Below, in pieces: positions 37,951-51,149 of a DNA stretch of 64,000 nucleotides (its first letter is position 1; each line of letters begins with the position of its first letter). Under the pieces are notes generated by a model that worked only from the letters and a program-made list of their open reading frames with translations, was not told the origin of the DNA and ran no database searches. The position numbers were made by a program, and so were the translations under genes. The stretch comes from Anoplopoma fimbria (taxonomy: Eukaryota; Chordata; Actinopteri; Perciformes; Anoplopomatidae), in the NCBI RefSeq assembly GCF_027596085.1, contig NC_072472.1, forward strand, positions 9,790,219 through 9,854,218. Reading direction: 5' to 3'.

Positions 37951-40900
37951 GGTCACAGTAGTACTTTAATTATAAAGATACCTTCACTATTATTCAATAT
38001 TGCCTGGTGCAATGTTGATGTCTCCGCTTGCCTTACCTTTCCTCTTCCTTTTCGAAAATCCTCTTCATCAAGTAATTATTGATGTGAAGTTTGAATATTT
38101 GTAACTGTTCATTCCAAGACACCGCTTCACTCATTACTGTTTTATAAAACTGCATGTGCTCTTTACATTGGCCTAGTTTCATGTGTAGTGTAAACTATGA
38201 AAATTTCATGCTTGTCCTTCTTACGCAGTTCAGCATGCAGGTTTTTCTATAGAGGAAGATGCTAGCTCTACACTGACGCCAACAGCACACGTGTCACCAT
38301 GTTCCAGGGGAAGCAAATTCTTTCTGCACACACACACGTTCATATTTCTCTCGCTCTCTCTCTCTCTCTCCCCTTCAGTTGGCATCACATGCTGGTCAGG
38401 TTGACATGATTTATAGAGTTCTTTTTGAATAAATAATCCATTGCTGTACTGGGGAATCAGGAAGGGGTGATGCATAGGCTTACTAGAGTAATGGGGAGGA
38501 AAGGAAATGGGACAGTAAAGAAGATGAGAGAGTGGGTGATGAAGGTTAAGATAAGCAATGAAAAGGAACACTCAATGAGGTTGTTGGCTCACTTTTTAAA
38601 AGCCGTCCATCTGTAAGCTGTTTACTTATGCATTAAATTCTGTGAATCAACAATACAATCTTACATGCAATTGGATTGCTTTTAGTGGGCTTTGGATTGC
38701 TTTTCCTTCACAAGGCATAAAATATTAAGTTAGAATTAACAAGCTTTAGTAGCTGTTAGATTAGGTTTTCAATGTTACTACACACAATTATATCCAAATA
38801 CACTCAATGCCAAGCTGCTGGGAATTGTTTTAATTGCTGCATAATGTTGTTTGGGTCCACAATCGACGAAATCAGAAGAAGATGGATAAATAGTCACGCA
38901 ACTTAAGTCCCTAGTCTTCATTACAACAACCTTTTTAACAGGTGTATAATTGTTTAAACTTAGATCTCACATTAAGGGATCAGGAATTCTCAGCCTCTGG
39001 ACATTTTACATAATCTTTAACAGTTTCTCTGCATGTCATTCATGAATGTTGCCTCAGCAGATAGAATGTGAAGTAATGAGCAAGGTTGTGAATTAAATGA
39101 TAAACAGGAACATGTGATATAAAGCAGTGAGTAACAATGCAAACAGAGAGTGTTGAAAGCAATAATTGAAGCAGAAAAAAAGAAGTGTAATAGCGAAACC
39201 AGGTGCCAGCTCAAGAGAAATATATTAATAGGAAATGATATGTTATTCACATGTTTGGTTCAAAATCAGTGTTCTTCTGCAAAATAAATTTTACTCTATA
39301 ACGCTGAAAGTTACACACTTCCACGCAGCCTTAAAAGTGTGTGGTAGTTAAAAAAAAAAATACAGTAGGGTGGTTGACAGTAGTACACAACCCAAAAGTA
39401 AATGTGTCTGTCATGAAGCACTCAACCAAAACAAATACACAGTCTGTTTTTAGTTTCCATAAATATATTAGAAGTACTGGTGCTTGCATGTATGATGTTT
39501 CTATTCACTTCCACTGGGAAGGTGCAGTTGTTTGGACTTTGTGCATTAATTATGCATGTTACAAAGGTGTTTGCAAAGCGTGTATGCAAATGGCACTCAT
39601 GTGGGCATATGGGTAGTTCAAAGGTAGCTACTGTGAAGGTGATGGTAGCATAAACTACAGCAGTGAATAGAGGATGATACAACTGCGGAAGAAGCCACTT
39701 ATTTTTGTCAATGCTAAATATTTAATGAAAATATAGTGATGATGAGAGAAAGAAATGAAAAGCTGCAACATGCATCTTCAGCTTGCTTATCTTCATCTGT
39801 CTCTAAAAACAGCACTATGGCGATGCCTTTGATGTCAACTTCGAGCCCCTGAACTCGACAGTGATTTCAATTGCAAATAAAACCCCAAAACAATGCTAGA
39901 TAGGATGCAAGCATAGAAATGTATGCAGCTTTTGCCAACAGGTTCATGCATGTCACTGCCTCAGGACTATTAATTACAGGGACAGAACCCTGATAGCTCT
40001 GATTCACAATGTTCCTGTAATTATTCTGCTCGGGCAAAACAAGCAAAAAGTAACTTCTTGGTGAACTTAAGAAAATACATATTTTAAGAGAAGCATTATT
40101 TGATAGGTAACTAAACATGTATCAGGATATCATCAATGGTTGATTTGTTATACAACTGTTCTAAAGTGTTTCTTGGCTGAGACCAGTAACTTCTGTGAAT
40201 CTTCCCTGGTAGGCAATTAATAACATGATGAAATACACAGGCTATGTTTTACAACATCAATAAAAAAAATAAAAAAAGCTATTCTGCATTAGATCATCAA
40301 GTTCCAGATGGGATATTTATGTCAGTTTACAGAGCTTTGGAACCAAATATACCAAGATGGTGCTGTGTTACTTAAAAGCTCACCAGCTGTGTAAACACAA
40401 GGCCATTTGCATTTGTATTCAGTAAGCAGAAGAAAGTGGTTAGAGGCTGAATCTATATACCTTTGGGTCCAGCAGTTTGATGTGAAAAACCCTATCACTT
40501 GCCTGATCAGCCATTGTGTGCACCTTTTGGATAGAAGGTGCAGGAATTATGTAAGGGCTTGCTGTTAAACGGGGTCCCTGCTGGGACCTTAAATGTCTCT
40601 GTTAAGAGTCAGTAGGAGAAGTTGTCCAACATTTGCTGCCACTACTTCATGGAGCCCAATCGGAGTGGTTTGGGTGTCTTATAGTCTCTCATCACAGTGA
40701 TGTAAGACTGGATCAATGTCTCTGTCCGTGAGATCATTATCCAGTCATTCTGATTCTGGTGCTGCTTCCAGGGAGACTATTGCTAGCTGTCGTGTGTAAC
40801 TCATCTCACCTTTGCAGGTTCAGTTGCATCATTATGCTTCACAAAGTCATTTGGTCAGATTAGTGCCTTTCAAACGAGTCTGTTTGTGCAGATATATAAG

Positions 40901-41422
40901 GATGGCCTTTAAAGGAAGTGCTGTGTAATATCCAAAGCGATATGCAGCCCTGTTGTTGCAGAGATGCGAGAGGCTGATATGTCTTGGGATATTTTCTATT
41001 TTGAATCAGTCATTCATCCTCAACCAGCCCACCAATGCTGGATGTGATTTCAATTCCTGAATGTTTCATCCGACCTATGTTCCCAAATTCAAGCTGTTAT
41101 TTGAGTGGGGCAGTAATGCATCACTTGGAACCAGTGATATGTCCACAGAGAGCAACAGAGCGTGTTAAAATCAAACTGAAAACCTCCCATACTGACAGAC
41201 CCTGTAGAAGGCAGAACAGAGAGTCAGGGAAACAAACTATGGTCCAGGAGGGATATAATGTTGTCCTTTTATCTCCCCTTCAGGAGAATCCGGTGCTCTC
41301 TTTGATATTCGTCCCACATGTTCTTCAGATAAGCAAAAGAGTGGAGTGAGGAGTGTGTTTGAGAGTCCTCTGTGATTGTCTGTTCTGCTTTGTCTGACCC
41401 ACAATCCCCCATGCGAACACAT

Positions 41423-41457
<35 letters not shown>

Positions 41458-42849
41458 TAGACTCTTTCTATCTCTCTCTCGATTGATTGCTGTAATCAAA
41501 CAGCGGGCTGTAGCCAGGTCGTACGAGAGTGCCGTGCTATTTTCCACTTCTCCAGCCCATGCTGGGAGGTATACTCCCATTTTCTGCACAAGCAGGTCAC
41601 GGAGTGAATGAGGTCACAGGTAAGCGGGGAAACAAAAGGGCAAACAAAAAAGCATCTATGTGGAAAAAAACGCCATTCCCTGTAATAAAAGAGTGGCACA
41701 GATATGTTGTGATAGACTTTATGTGGGCGGTAGAGAATATGACACGGGGAGGAAAGAAAAGGTAACTGTGAGGAAGCCTCGCTGTGTGTTTATTTATTCC
41801 ATCACATAATGCAATGTTTTTGCTTCTTTGAGAGAGAGAGAGAATATATCCCTTCCTGGCATGAGGCGAGACAAGTGACAGTAAGTGCACGCAGGTTAAT
41901 CGGCTGGCAGAGAGACAAGCCGGCAGAGAGGCAACGGATAGGAAGTCAGAGCAGACGAGGTGCTTCACAGCAGAGACAGACAGGCTACATTCAGCATGCA
42001 GACCTCCAGGCTCGGGTTAAACTCAAGCTCATGCTGCTTTTGGACAGTTTGTGCCTGATCTGTGATGCAACACGTATCCAATACAAAGAGGGAAGTAAAC
42101 AAGCAGGAGTCAAAATAACAAAACTTCACACATCAGTAGTTGTACTTCACTCACTTGATGGTGGGTGCCATGAGCAAGAGCCGTGAACTTATCCACCCGC
42201 TTTCTTGTACAATCCATAGAAGTCAATGCGAAGCTTAATGAAAATTCGAGGAGAAAAAGTTTTGGCTGGGGTGGGAAAGTTGGCTTATCAATAAAAGGAA
42301 GCTCAAAGAAGAAAAATAACAGCAGATGACAACTTATGTTACATACATACAGATGAAACAAACCAATACTGAATAAAAGCCAACATTGACATGCCTGGAT
42401 CTGCTGTATAAAGAGTTACAAAACACGTTTTGCAATCTTGTGGTACCTTTCCCTGAATGCTGAAGCAAACGCATTGATTTGCATCGTGTTTTGGTAACAA
42501 TTGCCAAAAGGATTTTCTTTTGGGGCTGAATGCACCATTAACTGCAAGTGAAAGATTTTCCTCTTGAGGATTAGAATCGCTCAAAACATTTTTTCTTTTC
42601 TATTCTTTTCTTTTGCCAGTGGGGCTGAAAACAGTATGAAAAGAAAAACTTTAATGACATAGCCCGGTCTCCTTCAAAAGTTCTTTCACATACAATGCGA
42701 CTGCATTATGAATTAGTTTTTGAAGGAAACATATTTTGATATGGATTATGTTTGCTTTTGACGTATTACAAATTTGTTTCAAATGAGTTTGTTGAAGTCC
42801 ACATAGGGAGAAGGTTGGAGTGATGGATGGGTAACACAGGAGCCTGCTG
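37951..42849. other. intron stretch without recognised genes
   Basis: AT-rich sequence with a CT run at 38351-38371, a (CA) array at 41424-41455 and a (GA) run at 41829-41842. The frames seen are composition-driven or unrecognised. Confidence 0.55.
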
Positions 42850-43030
42850 TTTATATATTGTCTTAACCAAGTAGTTATGTTGCCTACACGTAACCAAGTG
42901 CTTTTGTTATGTTTTTGTTTTGTTTCAATGTCATAGTCATTCTAAGCCTCACAAAGTAGTTTTGTTGCCTGAACCCAACCAAGTAGGTTTCAAGTGTTTT
43001 TTTTCGTTACGTTTCAATTTACAACATCAA
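42850..43030 (+). repeat. degenerate tandem repeat of AACCAAGTAGTTTTGTTGCC-like units
   Basis: AACCAAGTAGTTATGTTGCC, AACCAAGTGCTTTTGTTA, AAAGTAGTTTTGTTGCC and AACCAAGTAGG recur with variable spacing. Similar arrays are familiar from fish intergenic DNA. Confidence 0.6.
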
Positions 43031-44106
43031 CTGCATGTTTCAAACTATTTAACCTTCAAAAATTAATTAAGAAAGCAGTTGGGTTGTAATTTCGAGACAG
43101 GGCTGCCTGACATAATATCAACCCTTTATGTTGCTATGACAAACATGTTAGCAAAGAGTATACTGACATGTCATGGATTAACATTAACATTCATTTTGAG
43201 TCCTTTTTCTTTGGATCTGATGAAGAGGTCCAACAGTGACTTCCCTTTAGCTCTGTTGTATTTTTCATCAACTATAGAGAAAATGTCCAGCTCTTTAGCT
43301 GCTAAACATTGCTTTGTTCACCAGCCAGTCGCTGACATTGTCAGTCAGTCCTTTGATGCTGGGCAGGTAGCGTATACAGTAGTGGGAGTGAGCATTATCT
43401 GTGGGTTCGTCACTACAAACAACACTTCTGACATTGCATGTAGCTATTCCACCATACTTGTATCTTATTGTCAGATTACCAAGTGATACAATGTTGATTA
43501 GTGAAGCTGTGATGGCTTGCAGAACTGACATGTAGCCAAACAGACTAATATATACAAAAGCAAATGGAGACAGACAGTCAAGAAGAATAGAGACAGGTGA
43601 GACATGATTCAGTTTAGTACAGAAGGATAACTACGTAGGCTTAACTCTTGTGCTCCTGAATTATTAATTGCACAATATGCTACTTTTTTTTATGTGTATG
43701 TGTTTTTGTGAGGATATTTTTCAATTTTTAGTTTGCTGTCTAACGTCTTTCCCCCTGTGTCCTTCACACAAAGTAGTGGTTGTTTGATCTTGTGAAATGA
43801 TTATAGTAATCTACGTGTTTGTGAGCATGTTGGTGTGTGCAAACAAGGACAGAGGGAGCGGCAGCAGAGTTGAGGGAAGAGGCAGAGCAAGAGAGTTCGA
43901 TTGAGGCGCAGAACAGTCGGAAAACAAAGACATGAGACATCATAAGACCCCGGAAGGACGTGACAAGATATGATGAGCAAGTGAGATATAATAGAGGAAG
44001 AAAAGAGAAATGAGATAGAGCCAAGAACAAAAAAAAGTATGAGTCAGAGCAGAGCTGAGAAAACAAGAAAGAAAGAGGGTGATGGAGGAGTGAGAGGGAC
44101 AGAGAA

Positions 44107-44108
<2 letters not shown>
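43031..44108. other. intron stretch, purine-rich toward the right end
   Basis: No gene seen. Bases 43850-44108 are strongly purine-rich (GAGA and AAGAA texture) leading into a TG array. Confidence 0.55.
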
Positions 44109-44181
<73 letters not shown>

Positions 44182-44215
44182 TGAGTCAATATAGTGTGTG
44201 TGTGTGTGTGTGTGT

Positions 44216-44246
<31 letters not shown>

Positions 44247-44250
44247 AGTG
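44109..44250 (+). repeat. compound (TG)n microsatellite
   Basis: Two or more TG blocks separated by AGTGAGTCAATATAG (about 44180-44194) and a single AG near 44221. Confidence 0.97.
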
Positions 44251-44774
44251 TATGAGACTGAGTGGAGGCAAGATTAGGGAGGCAATATCAGACTGTCCAT
44301 CAATGTCACAGCACTTGTGTCCTCTGTAAGCCATTTCATCCATCAGCCTGGCTGTATGTAGACGCCAGTCCCTGCTTGTTTACCTATTTTACATTGAGAC
44401 ACTCAAATCCCTTTCTCTAATACCTGGTCTAGATTAGGGCTTTCTGGTACAGGCTACAGATGCTATTACTGATGGAATATTAGAGACACTCCCCAAATCC
44501 AAAATAAGAATATTTTCGATTGTCGTAGAACTAAATTGGTTGGAGCTTTATTTCTCTATCTGTGCAGCATCTCAAGCTATAATGCAGGTTCAGATAGCTT
44601 TGGTACCAAACCTGGCAACCGCACTTTGTCAATAAGAATTTAAGAAACTCTGAGGTGTGCACAATTGCTGCTGCCCATGGTTGGTGTCCGCCAAGAAATA
44701 AGTCCAACACGTGACTATTTCTAAAACCATGTATTGTTGTTTTGACAATTCTCAATTTGTACAATTTGAACATG

Positions 44775-44990
44775 AAATAAATAAAAGTTAGAAGTGAGTT
44801 TTTGAGGTGTTGGTAGAGCCAGAAAAGCCGTTTTCCCTTGCTTGCAGTCTTTATGCTAAGCTAAGCTAAACGTTCCCTGACTGCAGCTGTACATGATGTG
44901 CAGACATTAGACATCAATCATGTTACCCTCAGAAACACAGCAAATGCCTTTTTGCCAAAATGTTGAACTATCCCTTTAAATTGAAATGTT
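44775..44990. mobile_element. degraded interspersed repeat common in percomorph fishes
   Basis: GCAGTCTTTATGCTAAGCTA with the following AGCTAAACG, and the end CCAAAATGTTGAACTATCCC with TTTAAA, are hallmarks of a repeat I recall from many percomorph loci. The middle part is diverged. Confidence 0.65.
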
Positions 44991-46651
44991 TAAAGCTGAA
45001 AATAAGATAAGATATATCTATTGATATAGGAATTACACCTTTAGATCATACATATCCTTTCATGGGCATCCAAAAAAATAGAATGTAGATCATTTAGACA
45101 ACCAAAATGTGAGCGCAAAATGTACAAAATACGACGTTTAAACCAGATTCTACGGTGAATCTTTCAACTCCCCATCCAGCTCAACATGTATCCACTGCTA
45201 CGTTATGACAGAGCGACTAGAGATCAATTAACACAAGCTTTAATGAACATCACATTCTGTCAGCATGTTCTTAACACTGTTGCTAATAAGAAATCTGAAG
45301 GGCTGCTGCTTCAAAAATCCCCTGTGTATCGCTGTCTAAAAGTGACATTGCTTTGAAAATGGAGTAAGGGCTTTTGTAGGTTACAAGTGCTACTGAGTGA
45401 GTCTGGGCTGATCCAGCTGCTGTGATTACCCCCTCCCCCTGCCCTCCATCCTCAACACAGAAGTACTGGCTCAATATCAGTATAATGATATCTGTTTCCG
45501 TGCTCAATATGTAAATATCTTCTGCTCTGCCAGATAAGTTTTGACAGAAAGCCTGTCGAGCACAAGGCGAGACTACCTAAGGGGCCCTTCGAGGCCTTTT
45601 TGCACACTGCATTTTAATTGGTCTGGAGAACAGTAAGAGCTTTTCAGGAATATTCACAGATTACCAGGCTGAAACTCAGACAATGTCCTAATTAAAAGAC
45701 TACATGCGAGTAGGAGTTTCAGCAGCCTGTTCCAAATAAAGGAGCTACTATTCTTAGCTCGCAGAGATATTATGCAAGGTTCAAATGTAATTCTGGGAGT
45801 AAAAACTGCTTATTTTACCGCCAGATTTTGCTGTCAATTTATCATGCTGTTTCGCAAATAGGGAACTGTATACATGCTTTCACCTCTGGCTTGTTTGTTT
45901 TGTCAGCATATGTAGTGCAATCTGTAATGAAGGATTGGTGCCGTTTCCTACCAGGAGATTGACTGACAAAATCTTATCTTGAGAAAGCGGCAGCAGAAAA
46001 AGTAAATCTTTATTCTTGGGCAAAGATGTGTGGGTTGTCTACCTTTTTTTATTTTCACATTATTTCTGACATTTCAATGAGTTTCTATATTTAACTAAAC
46101 AAAGGTAAACCAAAGGCTATATTCTATTATATATTATGTTTCCAGACAACACACTGTTCTCTCAACATGTCAAATCCACTGACATTGACAGATATTTACC
46201 ATAGGATAAAAAAAAAAATCATTAACTTTATGAATTTCTAACTCACTCTCATCCATCATCCATTTTTTTATTTGTTTACTTGAATTTGGTCGTCCATGAC
46301 AGAGCTTTATGAAGTTCTGCCCTGCTCTAGAAATCACTGATTGTCACCGTTTTCTGGCTCCGCTTAGGTGAATAATCTGGCGGGGCCGCTCACTGCAGGC
46401 TTCAAATAAGATTTTCAGCCCTACATAATTCTACTAGGGGGAATTTATTCATTTTCTGCTCTGTATGCATGCACATATTCGAGAAGCTAAGACGTGACAA
46501 CGGTCCAAGAAGTGAAGTCTATTCACACGGCTTGGAATGAAGGAGCCTTTATTCAAATGGTGTCTGTAAAGAGTTGAATTGCAAAGAAAGACGGATAAAT
46601 GTTTACTCACAATGAAGTGCTGCACAGAGAGCATTTCAATGTAAACTGTAC

Positions 46652-46707
<56 letters not shown>

Positions 46708-46732
46708 CGATTGATGATGATGATGATGATGT
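46652..46732 (+). repeat. (GAT)n trinucleotide microsatellite
   Basis: About 81 bp of GAT units with one interruption (GACGATT) near 46707-46712. Confidence 0.97.
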
Positions 46733-49519
46733 TCGTTTGCTAAAATGAACAGAGGGATCAGTAGAAAGTAGGAACGAAATGCAAACCTGAATTCAGCCTA
46801 TACGCATTTTTTTTTTCCTTCTTCATCTCTCTTTTTGTCAGTTTGTTTCCATCTCTGCTGGCTGTAAAATGAACCATCCTTATTGTGTCATAAAGGCATG
46901 TCCTATCTGACCCCTCTCTCTTTTCCAATCATCTCTTCTCTCTCTTTCTCCGGCATCATGTTCCCTCTATTTTACATCTATCATCAATGTCCATTAAAAG
47001 ACTGTTCATCACACGGGCCGCTCCATGCCATGCAGTGACACACAGTGAATAATGCATAATTTGAGAGTGTGGAGGCTGGTGGGGGTAAATTACTGGCAGT
47101 GATTGAGAACCAGGTTCCCATTGATTACCTGTAAGCTGATGGAGCACAAGGAGACAGTTTTGCAAACCTTGCCGGCAATTTCAAATTGAGTGCGTATGAA
47201 ATATGGAGAGGAGATGAAGAAAAGAACAACGGGGCAGTAATAAAGACAAAATTAAAGGAGTGTTCATTTCACCGTTGTGTTGAGAGTGAATGGTTGTTGC
47301 CTTGGATACTGTGAATTTAAACACAGAGGGTGAGCAAAATGGGCAGAGACTGAGAAATAGACAGGGAGTAATAGAGAAAGCGAGAGAAACAGCGGGACAC
47401 ATCGTTTAGCATTGTGCCTCTTATCGATTCCACCCTGTCATCGCTCAGGTAATGGCCTAGACTACCTACCAATTAGAAGATTAGAGAAGTGGTGTATCTT
47501 ACACAGACAGCTGGATGGCTGGAGAGTGGCAGGGGTAGAGGCAGAGTTGTGTTTGGAGTCAAGGCCAGTAAGAGTTCTCAAAATCCAATCGAATATGAAA
47601 AGCAACATATGGTTACAGAGCACAACAGTGACAGATGCAGATGGGAGCGATTCAGAGAGATGTTCATTCCCTCTGTTGTCCTGCTGAGTCACAACTATTG
47701 CTAAAGGGAGCTGACATCTGGCAAATGAAATCCATCAAGCACACATGCAAACAGGGCCACCAACACCTGCCGCCTGCAATCAACATTCATGCTGCCATTT
47801 CAAGATTTTTTGAAGCCTTAGCGAGCTGCAATTTTCTCTCCTACACATCTAGTGAGCTTAAAGACACACATAGAAATGGCTGTAGGGGTAGTTTTCATCA
47901 ATAGATCCATTAGTCACACTGAAAAAACTGATTCTTCAGTTGGGTGCAATTAATATTATGTTTAAATATGCAAATGAGTCATTATCTAATGCTAGCTTTT
48001 GGTAAATTTAGGAGAAATCTAAAGACGCAAAATGACAAAGTAGTAAAATAAACACCTAAATGTGTATTTTGTATTTTTTCTTTCCATTAATATGAAAGAA
48101 GAGATGCTATTAAAGCAATATAGATGAAAATCTTAAAAAGTCAAGAAAACTAATGTTTTTGCCTGGGGTACGAAAGAGAACGATGTGGAAAACATGATGG
48201 AAATGTGGCATTTATCTTTGAATCATGTATTAATTTAAGGAAAGTTACAGTCTCCTTATCATTCCACACAGATATATACTGTTTTCTTCTACCTCAGGTT
48301 TAGCCTACTATCCATACACTGACTTTATCACCTCAGCAAAGCCTAAAACGTTTTGTGAGATAAAACGAATGGAGTGAGCCAGCATGCACAATGCAGGACC
48401 CAGAAAGGGAAGTAGCTGAATGGAATCAAGCCATTGTCAATGTCATTATTTACACCTGTGGTTTTCATGTCAAAATGCCTTCAGTAAAAAAAAGCCTTTA
48501 TTTCCACCAACGCGTGTAATTGAACACCTTCAGAGAATAAATCTAAATTTCCTCATGGCAACAGCAGAAAGCTGCTTTGATTGTCTGCCTCCTTAAGAAC
48601 ATGTTGCTGCTGCCAGGGGTCGTATGATGTATGGTGAATTATTTTACTCCTGGTGGGGAGGAGAGGACTACACACCCTCCTACTGTGCCATCAGGGCTCT
48701 TTACAAGACAACGGCTGTATGCTATTGAACTTTAGCAGTAGGAGCTGATGGGAAACTGTGGGAATCTAACAAACAAGGCGAACTGTGTATGAATCTGCTT
48801 ATCAGAAGTAACTAGTTGTAGATACAGTGCATTAGCATGCATTTGCACATAAAGAATACGTTTGTGTCTTTTTTGCAGATCTGATTGGATGCCACATGGC
48901 TCGAAGCTGTATAAGTACCCTCAAGGCATAAAATACCCCTGAGCTGCTTTTTTTCCCGTTGCAAATGCTTAAGTCAAAGATTCTCTGCCGTCAGTCTGCA
49001 CAAACATAACGGCCTTAGATCAATTTACAGACTGAAAACAAAAAAAGAAATTGTAAAACTCATCATTGTAAGCCATTAACTTACAAAACAGCAACAGTGA
49101 TTTACATAACTAAAAACAATTTGCTATTTGATATATTTTAATATATTTTTTGAATACAGTATATCATACAACATGTCTACTACAAAAAGGACATATATTC
49201 CATGTAACTGCGATGAAACAAATCAATAATTAAAGTTAAATTCCCTAAAATGAAAACAATACAATGACTAAAACTGTTTTAAACATATGTCAACTACGGT
49301 GAGTATTTCCATTTATTAAATAGAATTACACATGACATTTTCCACAGAATCTGTCTTTTAGTGGAGAGTGACGGGGATTATGTGCGAGGGACAGCAGATG
49401 ATTATGTGGGTTGGATTTCATCTTTGACATAGTGACCAAATGGTACAGAACACTCATGCTTCAGCTTGCTGAGCCAAAAGAACTTCATGTCATTTATAAG
49501 AAAAACTTTTCCTCACAGT

Positions 49520-49551
49520 TTATGAAAGCAGGTACTTATGAAAGCAGGTGC
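49520..49551 (+). repeat. 16-bp tandem duplication
   Basis: TTATGAAAGCAGGTAC is followed at once by the same unit with one change (TAC to TGC). Confidence 0.85.
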
Positions 49552-49999
49552 TTATTTTGTTGATGTCCTCACTAGTTGTTACGGTCATGGATGTACATAT
49601 GGTAATTTGTCGATTTTTAAGCCAACACCTCCCTAAGAAAATAGTGACTTTTACCAGGTAATCTTTTTTTCCCCGCATCATTGCGTGTCCACGTGTGTTA
49701 CAAAAGCTTAAATCACACATTGTGAAGGACGTATAGGACAGAAACTGAGAGACAGCATACGGAGCGACGTCAGCGAGCTGTAGAAGAGCTAAATGTAGGG
49801 TGTCGGAACACAGACTGCTCCCAGTACATGCACGCACATGCACACACACACAGACACACACACATTGAGACATACACACACACACTCGTGCTCACCAGCT
49901 GCGTGAAAAGACGAGTGGCTTAATGGCTCTTAGCGTGAGTTCAACTCTGGAGAACCCCTAAAAGTCACAATGAGCCAAAGCTGTCGAAGCTAATGACCC

Positions 50000-50107
<108 letters not shown>

Positions 50108-50343
50108 TGTTCACACGCATGAACACCCAGAAAAACGCATGCAATTAATTAACTAAACTGACAAGACAACAATGTCACTTACAAAACACTGGGGTTTCAA
50201 TTAGCTCCTTTGGCTTTTGCTGTGAAGAAATTTCAAGTGACACGATCATTTTTCTATGCTTTACATCCGTCCGAACTCCGTCATGATCTAAGGCTCTCCG
50301 CCCCCCGCTGCTACGTGTCTGCATGTATGAATGTGTGGGCTAC

Positions 50344-50344
<1 letters not shown>

Positions 50345-50380
<36 letters not shown>
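50345..50380 (+). repeat. (GA)n microsatellite
   Basis: GA repeats with one GAAA unit near the left end. Confidence 0.93.
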
Positions 50381-50760
50381 TTGAAACGGCATATGTGTGT
50401 GTTTGAGAACATGCATGAACTTTGTGCATGTGTCTGTGTGTTTTGGTTCGCTGTGCCCCACTTCCTCAATCTCCCCACCATGCAGAGTCTCTAATGAGGC
50501 CCGTGGGAAGCTGTCCAGTGCTTGTGGCTCCAAAACCCCTCCTGTTCCAACTCTATTTCAAGGCTAATTTCTTCAAGGCAGCGCAGCCTTTGAACTGCCA
50601 AGGATGGTAACCAGCAGTCCAGCTTTGTCATTGTCCTTCCATACCGACATTATCACCATCAGATCTGGCCAATATGATGACGTTGGAAATAATGTTGAAC
50701 ACCCATTTGTTTAAAAAACTTCCCAGACAGGCAAGCTTACACACAAAAATAGCTCAGAGC

Positions 50761-50813
50761 CAGCTTGGGCAAACAAAGTCCACGCATGACGTGGACTTTG
50801 TTTGCCCAAGCTG
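50761..50813. repeat. perfect hairpin, 24-bp arms and 5-base loop
   Basis: The left arm is 50761-50784 (CAGCTTGGGCAAACAAAGTC plus CACG) and the right arm 50790-50813 is its exact reverse complement, with loop CATGA. It is followed by a T-rich stretch (50814-50829). The arms are of balanced composition, so chance is an unlikely explanation. Confidence 0.92.
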
Positions 50814-50944
50814 TTCCTTTTTCGATTTTTCCCCTCATTTGTCGTCATCGCATTGCGTGCGCCAATCTGGGAGAATCAGTGATGACTTTTAAACAGAGCG
50901 ACCACACAGGGAGAGAAATAATGTCTCCAGTTTTAACAAAATGC

Positions 50945-51149
50945 CTGCAAATGGGCAACACAATGGAGGACTGGTAGGGAAGCAGAAATCAAAAGCTGCA
51001 AAACAAATGAGAAAACGAAGGGGAAAAAGAGGCTGCAAAATGTGCCGTAGAAAGACGGAGAAACAGAGCAGCAACATGTAGAGAGATTTACAGTAGTTAA
51101 GTTAAAGAATGTCACTTCCCCTCAGGGAATATCCTATTCATTGTGGTTC
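50945..51149 (+). repeat. long imperfect inverted repeat, left arm
   Basis: About 205 bp that aligns with the reverse complement of 52408-52600 over its whole length at roughly 80 percent identity by eye, with a few gaps. The best blocks are GAGCAGCAACATG, TTTACAGTAG, TTAAGTTAAA and ATGTCACTTCCCCTCA. No transposase frame is visible in or near it. Confidence 0.85.

Larger units (their letters stand above)
44991..49999. other. intron stretch without recognised genes
   Basis: Bases 45540-45990 and 46960-47180 have the texture of conserved non-coding DNA (even base use, ATTA and TAAT motifs, no simple repeats). A GAT array lies at 46652-46732 and a 16-bp tandem duplication at 49520-49551. Short CA runs occur near 49840-49885. 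Confidence 0.5.

Noticed and set aside
50761..50829. Hairpin plus T-tract as a bacterial-style terminator or a pre-miRNA
   Set aside because: A rho-independent terminator has no role here, and the stem of 24 bp with a 5-base loop is too short and too perfect for a typical pre-miRNA.
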